Positions 37,460-45,537 of a DNA stretch of 64,000 nucleotides are shown in pieces (position 1 is the stretch's first letter; each line of letters opens with the position of its first letter). The position numbers and the translations under genes were made by a program. Below the pieces are notes generated by a model that ran no database searches, was not told where the DNA came from, and worked only from the letters and a program-made list of their open reading frames with translations. Source of the stretch: Amycolatopsis dendrobii (GTDB lineage Bacteria > Actinomycetota > Actinomycetes > Mycobacteriales > Pseudonocardiaceae); assembly GCF_014145675.1 (NCBI RefSeq), contig NZ_JACGZW010000007.1:248001-312000 (forward strand), given 5' to 3'.

Positions 37460-38917
37460 TCACAGCGTTGCCGCGGCCTCCAGCAGCATCCACCCTCCAA
37501 TTTGGACAGACAGATCCCGTTCCGCCTTGCCCGGCGGATTCGGTGCCGACCTATCCCAGTACGCGCTGAACAACGGTCCGGTTTTCTCCTGCGCCGCACC
37601 GTTCCAGCACGCTTCCGCCGATTTTTGCACGATCCCCTTCGCCGTTTCGGCTTCCGCCCTGGGCAGGTTTTTCGCCGCGAGCGCCAGGTAGCGGGCGGCG
37701 ATCGCCGAGAAGAGTCCGCCGTCGCCACCCTCCGAACCGGGGAGGATTCCCTCTGGCGCCATGTGCTTCTCCACCGCCCGGATCGTGCGCGCGGCGTCGT
37801 CCCAGCGGGACTGTTCCAGGCATGCGCCGAGGTAAACCCCTTGGCAGTACGAGAAAATATGCTTGACCACTTCGCCGGTGTCCGCCCGGACCCCGTCCCA
37901 GACGAGGCCGGTCTCCGGGTCGACCAGGGTCTCGGTGAGCCATTGCGTCATGGCGCCGGCGCGTTGTTGATCACCCTTCCGGGCGTGAAAGATAGCGGCC
38001 GGACCGTTGGCGGGGGTATTCTTGAAGGAGTCGCCGCGCCGCCACCAAATTCCCCCGCCAAGGTCTTGTGTCCAGCCTTCGTGCAGCCGTGCGCCGATAG
38101 CCTCGATCGGTTCGTCCACTGTGGATAGTTGGAGTTGGCGTACTCGCTGCAGCGCGAGCCCTAGCCAGGCTATGTCGTCGTAGTAGTCGTTGACCCAGGA
38201 ACCGAAATTGCGCCGGTGCACGGTCGTGATGAAGCGGTTGATCAGCTGTGCGCGTTCTTGGGTGGGCTGGCGGAGCTGGGCGTCGACGAGGCTGTCGAGG
38301 AGATGGGCCTGCCACCAGTAGTTCCAGTGCCAGTGCAGCCGTTGGCTCATGGTGGGCGGCCAACCGCTGCGGCCGAGGACGGTGCCGGGGAGGGCCCACA
38401 GGCGGCGGAGGTGCCTGGCACAGACTGCCCGCTCAGCGGCGGCAGCACGGTCGACGGCGGCGGCACGGTCAACCGCTTCGGCACGCCCAGCCGCGTCAGC
38501 ACCGCCAACAGCGACCGCACGCCCAACCGCGTCAGCACGCCCAGCCGCGTCAGCACCGCCAACAGCGACCGCACGCCCAGCCGCGTCAGCACCGCCAACA
38601 GCGACCGCACGCCCAACCGCGTCAGCACGCCCAGCCGCGTCAGCACCGCCAACAGCGACCGCACGCCCAGCCGCTTCGGCGCGGTCAACTGGCTGAGCGG
38701 TGTTCTTGGCCGGGTTGGCCGGACCCTCAGCCGCCGCTGAAGGTTCAACAGGGTCTGTCGCACCCCCGGCCGCCTTCGCCGCATCCTTGGCCGGATTCGC
38801 CGCGCCCTCAACCGCGTTCGCCGCGCGATCGGCAGGGCCGACCGGGCGCGCCATGGCAGGGCGGGCCTGATCGCCGCGGGCAGTGGAGTCGGCTGGCTCG
38901 GATGAATCGGCGGTCAT
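37460..38917 (-). CDS. GH76-family alpha-1,6-mannanase-like protein with hexapeptide-repeat N-terminus
   Basis: Protein of 485 residues. The C-terminal 300 residues form an (alpha/alpha)6 GH76 domain: HWNYWWQAHLLDSLVDAQLR near 200, the catalytic pair in SWVNDYYDDIAWLGLALQRV near 233, GGGIWWRRGDSFKNTPANGP near 285, and YCQGVYLGACLE. Residues 80-163 are 14 Ala-rich hexapeptides (AVAVGG, ADAAGR, ADAVGR and variants). No signal peptide is seen even if the protein starts later, so it may be cytoplasmic or exported in another way. CAGAAT ends 6 bases before ATG 38917. Convergent with the HTH-less LacI gene. GH76 acts on alpha-1,6-mannan backbones. Confidence 0.82.
   Translation of the reverse strand: MTADSSEPADSTARGDQARPAMARPVGPADRAANAVEGAANPAKDAAKAAGGATDPVEPSAAAEGPANPAKNTAQPVDRAEAAGRAVAVGGADAAGRADAVGRAVAVGGADAAGRAVAVGGADAAGRADAVGRAVAVGGADAAGRAEAVDRAAAVDRAAAAERAVCARHLRRLWALPGTVLGRSGWPPTMSQRLHWHWNYWWQAHLLDSLVDAQLRQPTQERAQLINRFITTVHRRNFGSWVNDYYDDIAWLGLALQRVRQLQLSTVDEPIEAIGARLHEGWTQDLGGGIWWRRGDSFKNTPANGPAAIFHARKGDQQRAGAMTQWLTETLVDPETGLVWDGVRADTGEVVKHIFSYCQGVYLGACLEQSRWDDAARTIRAVEKHMAPEGILPGSEGGDGGLFSAIAARYLALAAKNLPRAEAETAKGIVQKSAEACWNGAAQEKTGPLFSAYWDRSAPNPPGKAERDLSVQIGGWMLLEAAATL
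38429..38680. repeat. 18-bp tandem repeat array inside the GH76 gene
   Basis: Fourteen 18-bp units encode the hexapeptides AxAxGR/AxAxGG. Larger blocks (CGCGTCAGCACCGCCAACAG-type) recur several times almost unchanged, so the array has grown by multi-unit duplication and keeps frame. Copy number may vary between strains. Confidence 0.8.
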
Positions 38918-39016
38918 GGGTCGATTCTGCCTGTGCTGCGGCGAACTTGCCTCTCCACGCCGATCCCGGACGCCTGCGAGCACGCCGAACCGCGCGGGCG
39001 GCAGTGGGGCGGGATT

Positions 39017-39062
39017 CTCGTGAGTGTTTGTCCCGGTTCTAACCGTTGCAAACACTCACGAG
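39017..39062. repeat. CTCGTGAGTGTTTG inverted-repeat hairpin, copy 1
   Basis: CTCGTGAGTGTTTG (39017-39030) and CAAACACTCACGAG (39049-39062) are perfect 14-bp arms, with an inner CGGTT/AACCG stem. It lies between the starts of GH76 (38917) and the end of the TrmH gene (39077), 15 bases after the latter's stop. The same outer arms recur at 58416-58461. Confidence 0.85.
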
Positions 39063-39076
39063 CACGCGGTCGCCGG

Positions 39077-39736
39077 TCACCAGGCTTGGGACAGGTCCGC
39101 GTGCTGGCGGATCCACGCGTGCATCACGATGCCCGCCGCGACGCCCGCGTTAATCGACCTTGTCGTGCCGAACTGGGCGATGGACACCACTTTCGCGGAG
39201 TCGGCCTGGGCGGCTTCAGACAAACCCGGGCCTTCCTGGCCGAACAGCAGCAGGCACTTCCGGGGCAACTCGGCGGTTTCCACCGGCTCGGCACCGGGAG
39301 TGTTGTCCACCGCTACCACCGTCAAGCCCTCCGCGGTGGCGAATTCCAGCAGGCTCGCGACGTCCTCGTGGTGGCGGAGGTGCTGGTAGCGGTCCGTCAC
39401 CATGGCGCCCCGGCGGTTCCAGCGGCGGCGGCCGACTATGTGCACTTCCGCGGCGGCGAAGGCGTTCGCGGTGCGGACGACCGTGCCGATGTTGTGGTCG
39501 TGCTGGAAGTTCTCGATCGCGACGTGGAACGGGTGCCGTCGAGTGTCCACATCGGACACGATTGCCTCGCGGCGCCAGTAGCGGTAGGCGTCGACCACGT
39601 TGCGGCGGTCGCCGTTGGCCAGGAGGTCGGGGTCGTAGCGCGGGTCGTCCGGCCAGCTTCCTGGCCAGGGGCCTACGCCTACCTCCTCGCGGTTCACCCA
39701 CTCGGTGGGGCCCGCTTCGGGTTGTTCCGTCGTCAC
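39077..39736 (-). CDS. TrmH/SpoU-family RNA methyltransferase
   Basis: SPOUT-fold RNA 2'-O-methyltransferase of 219 residues. Motif 1 is NFQHDHNIGTVVRTANAFAA near residue 76, motif 2 is LLLFGQEGPGLSEAAQ near 163 and motif 3 is IAQFGTTRSINAGVAAGIVM near 187, forming the knotted SAM site. An N-terminal extension of about 65 residues (WPDDPRYDPDLLANGDRRNV) may help RNA binding. The target nucleotide is unknown. The start is GTG 39736. The hairpin at 39017-39062 follows it and could serve as terminator. Confidence 0.88.
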   Translation of the reverse strand: MTTEQPEAGPTEWVNREEVGVGPWPGSWPDDPRYDPDLLANGDRRNVVDAYRYWRREAIVSDVDTRRHPFHVAIENFQHDHNIGTVVRTANAFAAAEVHIVGRRRWNRRGAMVTDRYQHLRHHEDVASLLEFATAEGLTVVAVDNTPGAEPVETAELPRKCLLLFGQEGPGLSEAAQADSAKVVSIAQFGTTRSINAGVAAGIVMHAWIRQHADLSQAW

Positions 39737-39752
39737 GAAGGACGATTCTCGC

Positions 39753-40151
39753 TCAGCCCAGGCTGACGCCGTGCGCCGGACTGTCGTCGTGACGGTGGCG
39801 CCACCTCAAGTAGGCACCCAGGTAGGAGATCACCAGCACCGCCAGCGCCACCACGACCACCACCGGCAGCAGCGAGCGCGGGATCACCGTGCCGTAGAGG
39901 TAATACGCGTTGAACCCGCCTGGCAGGTCGCCGAGACCCTGCTGATGCCGGAAGAAATCCTCCAGCGCGGTGAGCGGGCACGGAATCGGCGTGACGTTGA
40001 CCAGCACGCCCCACACCGCGAAGAAAATGTGCACGAAAATAACCTTCGGCCATCGCCACGCGAGGAAGCCGCCGAAGCCGATGAAGAGCAGGGCCAGTAC
40101 GTGCACCGCCACGGTGACGTCGGCGAGAACGTGCGCGACCGTCGTGTCCAC
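39753..40151 (-). CDS. DUF2784 membrane protein
   Basis: Membrane protein of 132 residues with three to four helices: VAHVLADVTVAVHVLALLFI then GFGGFLAW, VIFVHIFFAVWGVLVNVTPI, and LLPVVVVVALAVLVISYLGA. NVTPIPCPLTALEDFFR is the characteristic DUF2784 segment. GTG 40151 follows GGGAAGGGG and puts the first helix at the N-terminus; a longer frame to 40247 is open but looks non-native. The function is unknown. Confidence 0.82.
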   Translation of the reverse strand: MDTTVAHVLADVTVAVHVLALLFIGFGGFLAWRWPKVIFVHIFFAVWGVLVNVTPIPCPLTALEDFFRHQQGLGDLPGGFNAYYLYGTVIPRSLLPVVVVVALAVLVISYLGAYLRWRHRHDDSPAHGVSLG

Positions 40152-40641
40152 CTTCGCCCCCTTCCCAGTGCACCTACCAGCGACGTTACTCCGATTACCC
40201 GCCCAGAGAGCGGGAAATAGGGGGACCTGATGTGATGTTCGACCCACCGGAGCAACGAGTTCACCCGGCAGGTAACGGAGGGATCACTCCGGGTAGGAGA
40301 CACTCCGGAACACGTGCACGAGTGGACCCGACGCGCGGTAAATGACTCCGTTCCGTGCACGCGGACGGGGACGCGAATCGCCGGAGAAAGCGGGCGGAAA
40401 CGCGGTTGACAAACGCGGGAGAGGGAACTCGGCCTGTGCCGTCGACCCCGGACAGAGGATGACTGCGAAGGCGTCGGGCGGGAGGGCATCGCCGTCCGCC
40501 CAGCCAGCCTCGGAGTCGGCGTCAAAAGTCGCCTCGAAGGCCACGTCGGCGGGGTGCGCCAACTCGATCGATGCCGAGAACGGCCTCGCCGCCCTAGGAG
40601 TTCGCGGGTCGAAGCTGACGTACCGGCAGGGGAGACAGCGT
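40152..40641. other. Gene-poor stretch between DUF2784 and the Asp23 operon
   Basis: About 490 bases with no convincing gene. A minus-strand frame at 40284-40562 (92 codons) has no domain, a weak start and unusual composition, so I leave it out. Codon periodicity is less clear than in neighbours. No strong hairpin or palindrome stands out. Confidence 0.5.
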
Positions 40642-40950
40642 TCAGTCAGCGAACGCCGACCCGTCGATGTCGGTCACTACCAAGCGGATGCGCGCGTCCG
40701 CCCACTCCGTCCCGTCGAGCACTTCACGCACTCGAGCCTCGGCGGCCGAGAGCAACGGCGGCAGCGGCAACCGCAAAGCCACCAACCGAACTTCCACCGA
40801 CTCCGCGGTCAGATCTACCGAGCCACCAGCGGGATCGGTCGGGAGCCAGCTGATCTCCGCGGCCGCGCTCGTCGCGGGGCGGAGGCCGTCGACTGATGCC
40901 AGGGCGTCGGCGAGTCGTCCGGCCAGCGAACGCGGATCGGTCACTGCCAC
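40642..40950 (-). CDS. Small unknown protein at end of the sigma/Asp23 operon
   Basis: Protein of 102 residues: MAVTDPRSLAGRLADALASV, then VEVRLVALRLPLPPLLSAAE and VREVLDGTEWADARIRLVVT. The alternating strand/helix pattern and the DARIRLVVTDID ending look like a distant or partial Asp23/alkaline-shock-like domain, but I do not recognise a family. Its start overlaps the end of the Asp23 gene by 10 bases, so it is co-translated with it. Confidence 0.7.
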   Translation of the reverse strand: MAVTDPRSLAGRLADALASVDGLRPATSAAAEISWLPTDPAGGSVDLTAESVEVRLVALRLPLPPLLSAAEARVREVLDGTEWADARIRLVVTDIDGSAFAD

Positions 40951-41303
40951 CCCACTTCGATGTCCAAAATGGACACTCGCACGGCGTCCACGGAGCGGCC
41001 GGTCTGCGCGAGGACTTCCCGGAATACCGCGCGCTGCACGGCGCGGCCCACGGCGGCGGCTTGGTCCGCGCCCGAGATGATCACGTCGACCTCGACCGTC
41101 AGGCGGTCCTCGTGGGCGCGGACCCGGACGCCGTCCGCGGGGGCCGGTTCCAGGCCTTTCCAGCGTTGCCGGGCCTCGCGGGCCCAGGCGGTCGCCAAAC
41201 CGCGCAGGCCGGGTTCCAGGCGCACGACTCCGGCGGTTTCGGCGGCCGCGCGGGCGGCAACGCTCGCGATCACCGGGGCGGCGATCACGTATTCGGCGGT
41301 CAT
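40941..41303 (-). CDS. Asp23/Gls24-family envelope stress protein
   Basis: Protein of 120 residues with the Asp23 layout: YVIAAPVIASVAARAAAETA, GVVRLEPGLRGL, VRVRAHEDRLTVEVDVIISG, VGRAVQRAVFREVLAQT, and VRVSILDIEVGW. In Firmicutes such proteins gather at the membrane during envelope stress; in actinobacteria they occur in sigma-factor operons. It overlaps the upstream zinc-finger/Asp23 gene by 4 bases and the next gene by 10. Confidence 0.85.
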   Translation of the reverse strand: MTAEYVIAAPVIASVAARAAAETAGVVRLEPGLRGLATAWAREARQRWKGLEPAPADGVRVRAHEDRLTVEVDVIISGADQAAAVGRAVQRAVFREVLAQTGRSVDAVRVSILDIEVGWQ

Positions 41304-41857
41304 TCCCCGTCCTCGTACACGTCTTCCACCAGCAGATCCAGGCTGATCAACGAGATACCCACTCGCGAGGTCGCGGCAGCGGACACCAGTTCTCGTACGC
41401 GGGCCAACGTGTCAGCGCCGCTCGTGTTCCCCAGGCGCGTCGCGAGGGTGAGTTCGACCTCGACCTGAGCCGCGCCGGAAGAGTCGACGCCGACCTTGCG
41501 CACCCGGACCCGGCGGGCGCGGACGTCGCCGGCGGAGTCGGCCGCATAGCGGAGCACGACCGCGACGGCTTGCTCGCTCACCTCGACCGAACCAGGTTCG
41601 GCGGCGGAAAGATCCAGCATCTGGCCGCGGCGCACCTCGGCGCGGACGGCCGACATGATCCGGCCTACCAGGTCCGGCGGGGTCGGGTCGGGCTCGTCGA
41701 TCAGCTCCTGCGTCGCCGAGCGCAGGGCGAGCAGGCTTTCCCGCGCGGTGCGGCAATGGACGCACTCCGCCTGGTGGTCGTCGGCCTCGTCCAGGTTCTC
41801 CCAGAGCGTTTCCAGTTCCCGGCCGCACGGCAATTCGTAGTCCTGGTTCACCTCCAC
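41300..41857 (-). CDS. Zinc-finger anti-sigma factor fused to an Asp23-like domain
   Basis: Protein of 185 residues. The N-terminus has Cys11 and HQAECVHC at 28-35, the H-x3-C-x2-C motif of zinc-binding anti-sigma factors. After a linker (ELIDEPDPTPPDLVGRIMSA) residues 95-180 form an Asp23-like alternating fold (VEVSEQAVAVVLRYAADSAG, VRVRKVGVDSSGAAQVEVEL, ISLISLDLLVEDVYE). No membrane helix is present, so control is cytosolic. It overlaps the sigma gene by 10 bases, and the likely partner is that sigma factor. Confidence 0.82.
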   Translation of the reverse strand: MEVNQDYELPCGRELETLWENLDEADDHQAECVHCRTARESLLALRSATQELIDEPDPTPPDLVGRIMSAVRAEVRRGQMLDLSAAEPGSVEVSEQAVAVVLRYAADSAGDVRARRVRVRKVGVDSSGAAQVEVELTLATRLGNTSGADTLARVRELVSAAATSRVGISLISLDLLVEDVYEDGE

Positions 41858-42402
41858 GGCTTCATCACCTCCGCCAGCTGCGCACGGGCCCGGGCGATGC
41901 GCCCCCGGACCGCGGTGGGGTTCGCGCCGACGATCTCGCTGATCTCGTCGTACGACCGGCCGTGCACCTCACGCAACAGCCAGCACGCCCGTTGCTGCGG
42001 GGTGAGCGTCTGAAGCGCCTCGTCGAGCGCCGCGAGCTGGCCGCTGACCTGCACCGCGTGCTCGGGTTGCGTGTCGCGGCGCGGCGATTCGGCGAGGTCG
42101 AGGTCGACATCGGCCTGCGGGCGGCGCGCCCGGATCACGTTGAGGCAGCGGTTGGTCGTTCCGCGGTAGAGCCACCCGACGAACGCGTTGTCGTCGTTCA
42201 GCTGCGCCAGCTTCCGCCACGCGCCGAGGAACGCTTCCTGCACTACGTCCTCGGCGTCGCCGCGGTGATGCAGCATTTTCAGGGCAAGCCGGAACATCGG
42301 GCCCTGATAACGCTGCACGAGCTGTTCGTACGCGCGCACGTCGCCGTCTCGCGCACGGCCGACGAGGGTGGCGTCGTCGAGCGGGACACTGGTCGTGGTC
42401 AC
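41848..42402 (-). CDS. ECF RNA polymerase sigma factor
   Basis: Sigma-70 group 4 factor of 184 residues. Region 2 lies at about 28-95 (LVQRYQGPMFRLALKMLHHR, then DAEDVVQEAFLGAWR) and region 4 at about 125-180 (LTPQQRACWLLREVHGRSYD, EISEIVGANPTAVRGRIARA). GTG 42402 follows GGAAGGGGG. It heads a four-gene overlapping operon with a zinc anti-sigma/Asp23 protein, an Asp23 protein and an unknown protein. By analogy it responds to a cell-envelope or redox signal. Confidence 0.9.
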   Translation of the reverse strand: MTTTSVPLDDATLVGRARDGDVRAYEQLVQRYQGPMFRLALKMLHHRGDAEDVVQEAFLGAWRKLAQLNDDNAFVGWLYRGTTNRCLNVIRARRPQADVDLDLAESPRRDTQPEHAVQVSGQLAALDEALQTLTPQQRACWLLREVHGRSYDEISEIVGANPTAVRGRIARARAQLAEVMKPWR

Positions 42403-42494
42403 GGCACCCCCTTCCGTTAGGGGGACACCGCGTGGCGGGCATTCGTCACGCACGCATTGTGAGTGACTGTGCTCACTCGCGCTCGGCCGAGCAC

Positions 42495-43058
42495 TCAGTC
42501 GAGGCCGAGATCGTCCTTGCTCAGCAGGTACCGGTACTCGAGCCCGGCCTTCTCGATGGCTTCCCGCGCGCCGGTGTCGCGGTCGACGACCGTCGCGACG
42601 CCGACCACGGTGGCCCCGCCTTCGCGCAGCGCCTCGACCGCGGTGAGCACGCTGCCGCCGGTGGTGGAGGTGTCCTCGACGGCCAGCACCCGCTGCCCGC
42701 GCACCTCCACACCCTCGATCCGGCGCTGCATCCCGTGTTCCTTGATCGCCTTGCGGACGACGAACGCGTCGAGCACTACGCCCTCGGCGGCGGCGGAGTG
42801 CAGCATCGCCAGCGCCACCGGGTCCGCGCCGAGGGTGAGCCCGCCGGTCGCGACGTAGTCCCAGTCAGCGGTGAGCTGCCGCAGCAGCTTGCCGATGAGC
42901 GGGGCGGCCGCGTGTTGCAGCGTCGCCCGCCGGAGATCGACGTAGTAATCGGCTTCCTTGCCCGAGGCCAAGGTGACCTTGCCGTGCACGACGGCCAGTT
43001 CGCTGACCAGCCTGGCCAGTTCGAGCTTCGCAGTTTGATCCAACCCGGGGTACGCCAC
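42495..43058 (-). CDS. pyrE: Orotate phosphoribosyltransferase
   Basis: Enzyme of 187 residues that joins orotate to PRPP to form OMP in pyrimidine synthesis. LASGKEADYYVDLRRATLQH near 30 is the orotate/PRPP loop and RVLAVEDTSTTGGSVLTAVE near 122 is the PRPP-binding motif. GTG 43058 begins the protein at MAYPGLDQTAKLELARLV; the in-frame region up to 43088 is less plausible. It is unlinked to other pyr genes here, as is common in actinobacteria. Confidence 0.93.
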   Translation of the reverse strand: MAYPGLDQTAKLELARLVSELAVVHGKVTLASGKEADYYVDLRRATLQHAAAPLIGKLLRQLTADWDYVATGGLTLGADPVALAMLHSAAAEGVVLDAFVVRKAIKEHGMQRRIEGVEVRGQRVLAVEDTSTTGGSVLTAVEALREGGATVVGVATVVDRDTGAREAIEKAGLEYRYLLSKDDLGLD

Positions 43059-43098
43059 GGCCGAGAGTCTTACACACGGCACCGACAACTTCCGCGCG

Positions 43099-45537
43099 TC
43101 ACTCCCCGGTCGCGACGGCCGTCACCGGACGCGTCCGCGTCGCCACCCAAGCGGGCAGGACCGCGGCGGTCAGCGCGAGCACGATCGCGGTCGCGATGAT
43201 CACCAGGTACACCGACACCGGACCCTCCGGAAGCACCCGGCCGGTCGCGACGAGACAGAACGGCACGATCGCGCCCGCGGACACCACGGTGCCTGCCACG
43301 ATGCCGATCGCGGCGATCAGACCGCCTTCGCTCGCGGCCATCCGCAGCACCTGGCCGCGGGTGAAGCCGCCGAGCCGTTGCAGGCCGAACTCCCTCCGGC
43401 GGCGCGAGGTGGCCATGACCAGGGTGTTCACCACGGAGATCACCGTGTAGCCGACGATCATGCCGACCAGCAGGTAGTTCACCCACGCGCCGGTCTCGTC
43501 GTTCTTGGCGTTCGCGGCGGCCAGCGTGCTCCGGTCGCCGACCGACACCGGGAGACCCGCGGTCGCGGCGGTCAGGCTGCGCGTCAGCCGGGCCTGGTCG
43601 ACCCCGGGCGCGGCACGGACGAGCACCTGCCGGGCGAGACCGGACGTGGTGTGCCCGGCGAGCAGGTCGGCGGGCAGCAGGAGCTGTTCGGCTCCGGCCC
43701 GCTGGTGCACGATCGCGACGATGCGCAGGGTCCGGTCGCTCCCGTCGCCGAGACGGAGCGTGACGGATTCGCCGACCGATCGCGACACCTCAGCGGTGTC
43801 CGGCAACGCGACCGTGTCGCCGGTGAGGTCGACGAGGTTGCCGCGCACGACCGTGGCGGCATTGGTCGACCCGTCGGTGAGGCCGAGCGCCGGGTAGCCC
43901 TTCTTGGTCTGGTTCTCGTCGAACGGCGCGGTGATGAACGCGCGGCTGGCGATGTACGGCGAGACCGCCGCGACGCCTTCCGCGTGCCGGATCCGGTCGA
44001 TGGCTTCGGGAGAAACCCCGGTCGGGCCCGCGACGACCGCGTCGGCGCGGAGGTCTTCGGCGAAGGCCTGCGCGGAAGCGGCGGTGGTCGTGGTCTGCAG
44101 GTAGATGTTGGCGGTCGCGATTCCGACCGCGAGCATGATCGGCGTGACCGCGCCTGCCACCCGGGTGGCCGCGTTGCGCGTGTTGGTGATCGCCAGCCAG
44201 CCGGTGACGCCGCTGAACAGCCGCATCGGGCCCTGCAACAGGATCGCGGTCAGCTTCGTGACGCCAGGGCTGATCATCGCGACGCCGACCGCCCACAGCA
44301 TCACCGCCGGACCCGCCGTGCTCGCCGCGATGGGTCCCGTCATCACCGCGAGCGTGACTATGCCCAGCGCGGTCCCGCCGCCGAAGCACAGCAGCGCGAC
44401 GATCAGTCGCAGCGGTGTCAGCCAGCCGCGCGGCACGGAGGCTTCGGCGAGCGCCTCGGTCGGCCGGATGCGGCCGACCCGGAATCCGGCCACCAGCGCG
44501 GAAATCCCGACGGCGAGCAGCGTCGCGCCCGCCGCGATGATCATCGGGATCCAGCCCTGGTGGAACTGCACGGCGGGGGAGATGAACCCGCCCGAGGTGA
44601 ACTGCTCGAACAGCCACCGGCCGAACACCGGACCGAGCGCGGCCGCGGCTGCGGTCGCGAGCACGCCGATGACCAGCGCTTCGCCGAGAACCATGCGCCG
44701 CAGCTGCCGCGGCGTCGTGCCGATCGCGCGCAGCAAGGCCAATTCACGCTGCCGCTGGCGCACCGACAGCATCAGCGTGCTGGCGATGACGAACACCGCG
44801 ACTGAAATCGAAAGTCCGCCCGCGACGCCGGACAGCGGGATCAGCCGGCCGCCGCTCGCCTGCGCTTCCGGGAATTCGGCGAGGCCGCGCTCATCCCCAG
44901 TCAGCACGGACACCCCCGATCCGAGGTGCAAGGCGGCCGGATTGTCAGTGACGACACCGAAATAGTCGACCTTGCCGGGGTGGCCGGAGAGCTGATCGGC
45001 GACATTGTCGGCGAAGAACGCGTCGGGACGGTCACTGATCTGAGCGACGCGGTATTGGCGCATCGACCCCTGCACCGCAATGTCCACAGTAGATCCAACT
45101 GACACGCCGCTGGCAGCGGGCAGCACCACTTCGTCGGCTCGCGGCGCAGGACCGGGCAACCGAGCGGACTCCCAGCCGTGCGCGACAAGAGGCTTCTTCC
45201 CCAGCGATACCGGGAAACTCACCTCTCCGACCACAGTGGACACACCGGGCGTCGCTCGGATCGTCTCCGCCAGCGACCGGTCCAGCCGGACCCGCTCCGG
45301 CAGCGCGACCGACTGCGTCTTGGGCTTCTCGGAATTCTTCCGCAGCTCGAAATCCTGTTGTCCGGCAACGACAGCCGGCGCCCAGGCGAGCCGGTGCGGC
45401 GGAGCGGCGGACCGGATCCCGGTCTCCATCAGACCGGCGCAGGCGGACACGATCACCGCGCCGAGGAACGCGGCCACGAACGCGGCGATGAACCCGCCGG
45501 TGCGGAAACGCAAGGTACGCAAGGCAAGACTGAACAT
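43099..45537 (-). CDS. FtsX/MacB-like ABC transporter permease
   Basis: Large permease of 812 residues with two FtsX domains. An N-terminal helix (GGFIAAFVAAFLGAVIVSAC) leads to an extracytoplasmic MacB_PCD-like region. FtsX domain 1 is near 250-370 (SVAVFVIASTLMLSVRQRQR, LALLRAIGTTPRQLRRMVLG), then more helices and a second extracytoplasmic region. FtsX domain 2 is near 690-810 (NTLVMATSRRRREFGLQRLG). Such exporters expel peptides or lipids or respond to antimicrobials. Its start overlaps the ATPase stop by one base (TGATG). Confidence 0.9.
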   Translation of the reverse strand: MFSLALRTLRFRTGGFIAAFVAAFLGAVIVSACAGLMETGIRSAAPPHRLAWAPAVVAGQQDFELRKNSEKPKTQSVALPERVRLDRSLAETIRATPGVSTVVGEVSFPVSLGKKPLVAHGWESARLPGPAPRADEVVLPAASGVSVGSTVDIAVQGSMRQYRVAQISDRPDAFFADNVADQLSGHPGKVDYFGVVTDNPAALHLGSGVSVLTGDERGLAEFPEAQASGGRLIPLSGVAGGLSISVAVFVIASTLMLSVRQRQRELALLRAIGTTPRQLRRMVLGEALVIGVLATAAAAALGPVFGRWLFEQFTSGGFISPAVQFHQGWIPMIIAAGATLLAVGISALVAGFRVGRIRPTEALAEASVPRGWLTPLRLIVALLCFGGGTALGIVTLAVMTGPIAASTAGPAVMLWAVGVAMISPGVTKLTAILLQGPMRLFSGVTGWLAITNTRNAATRVAGAVTPIMLAVGIATANIYLQTTTTAASAQAFAEDLRADAVVAGPTGVSPEAIDRIRHAEGVAAVSPYIASRAFITAPFDENQTKKGYPALGLTDGSTNAATVVRGNLVDLTGDTVALPDTAEVSRSVGESVTLRLGDGSDRTLRIVAIVHQRAGAEQLLLPADLLAGHTTSGLARQVLVRAAPGVDQARLTRSLTAATAGLPVSVGDRSTLAAANAKNDETGAWVNYLLVGMIVGYTVISVVNTLVMATSRRRREFGLQRLGGFTRGQVLRMAASEGGLIAAIGIVAGTVVSAGAIVPFCLVATGRVLPEGPVSVYLVIIATAIVLALTAAVLPAWVATRTRPVTAVATGE

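Noticed and set aside
40284-40562. 92-codon minus-strand frame as a small gene
   Set aside because: No domain, no clear ribosome site and weak codon periodicity; left as an undefined stretch.
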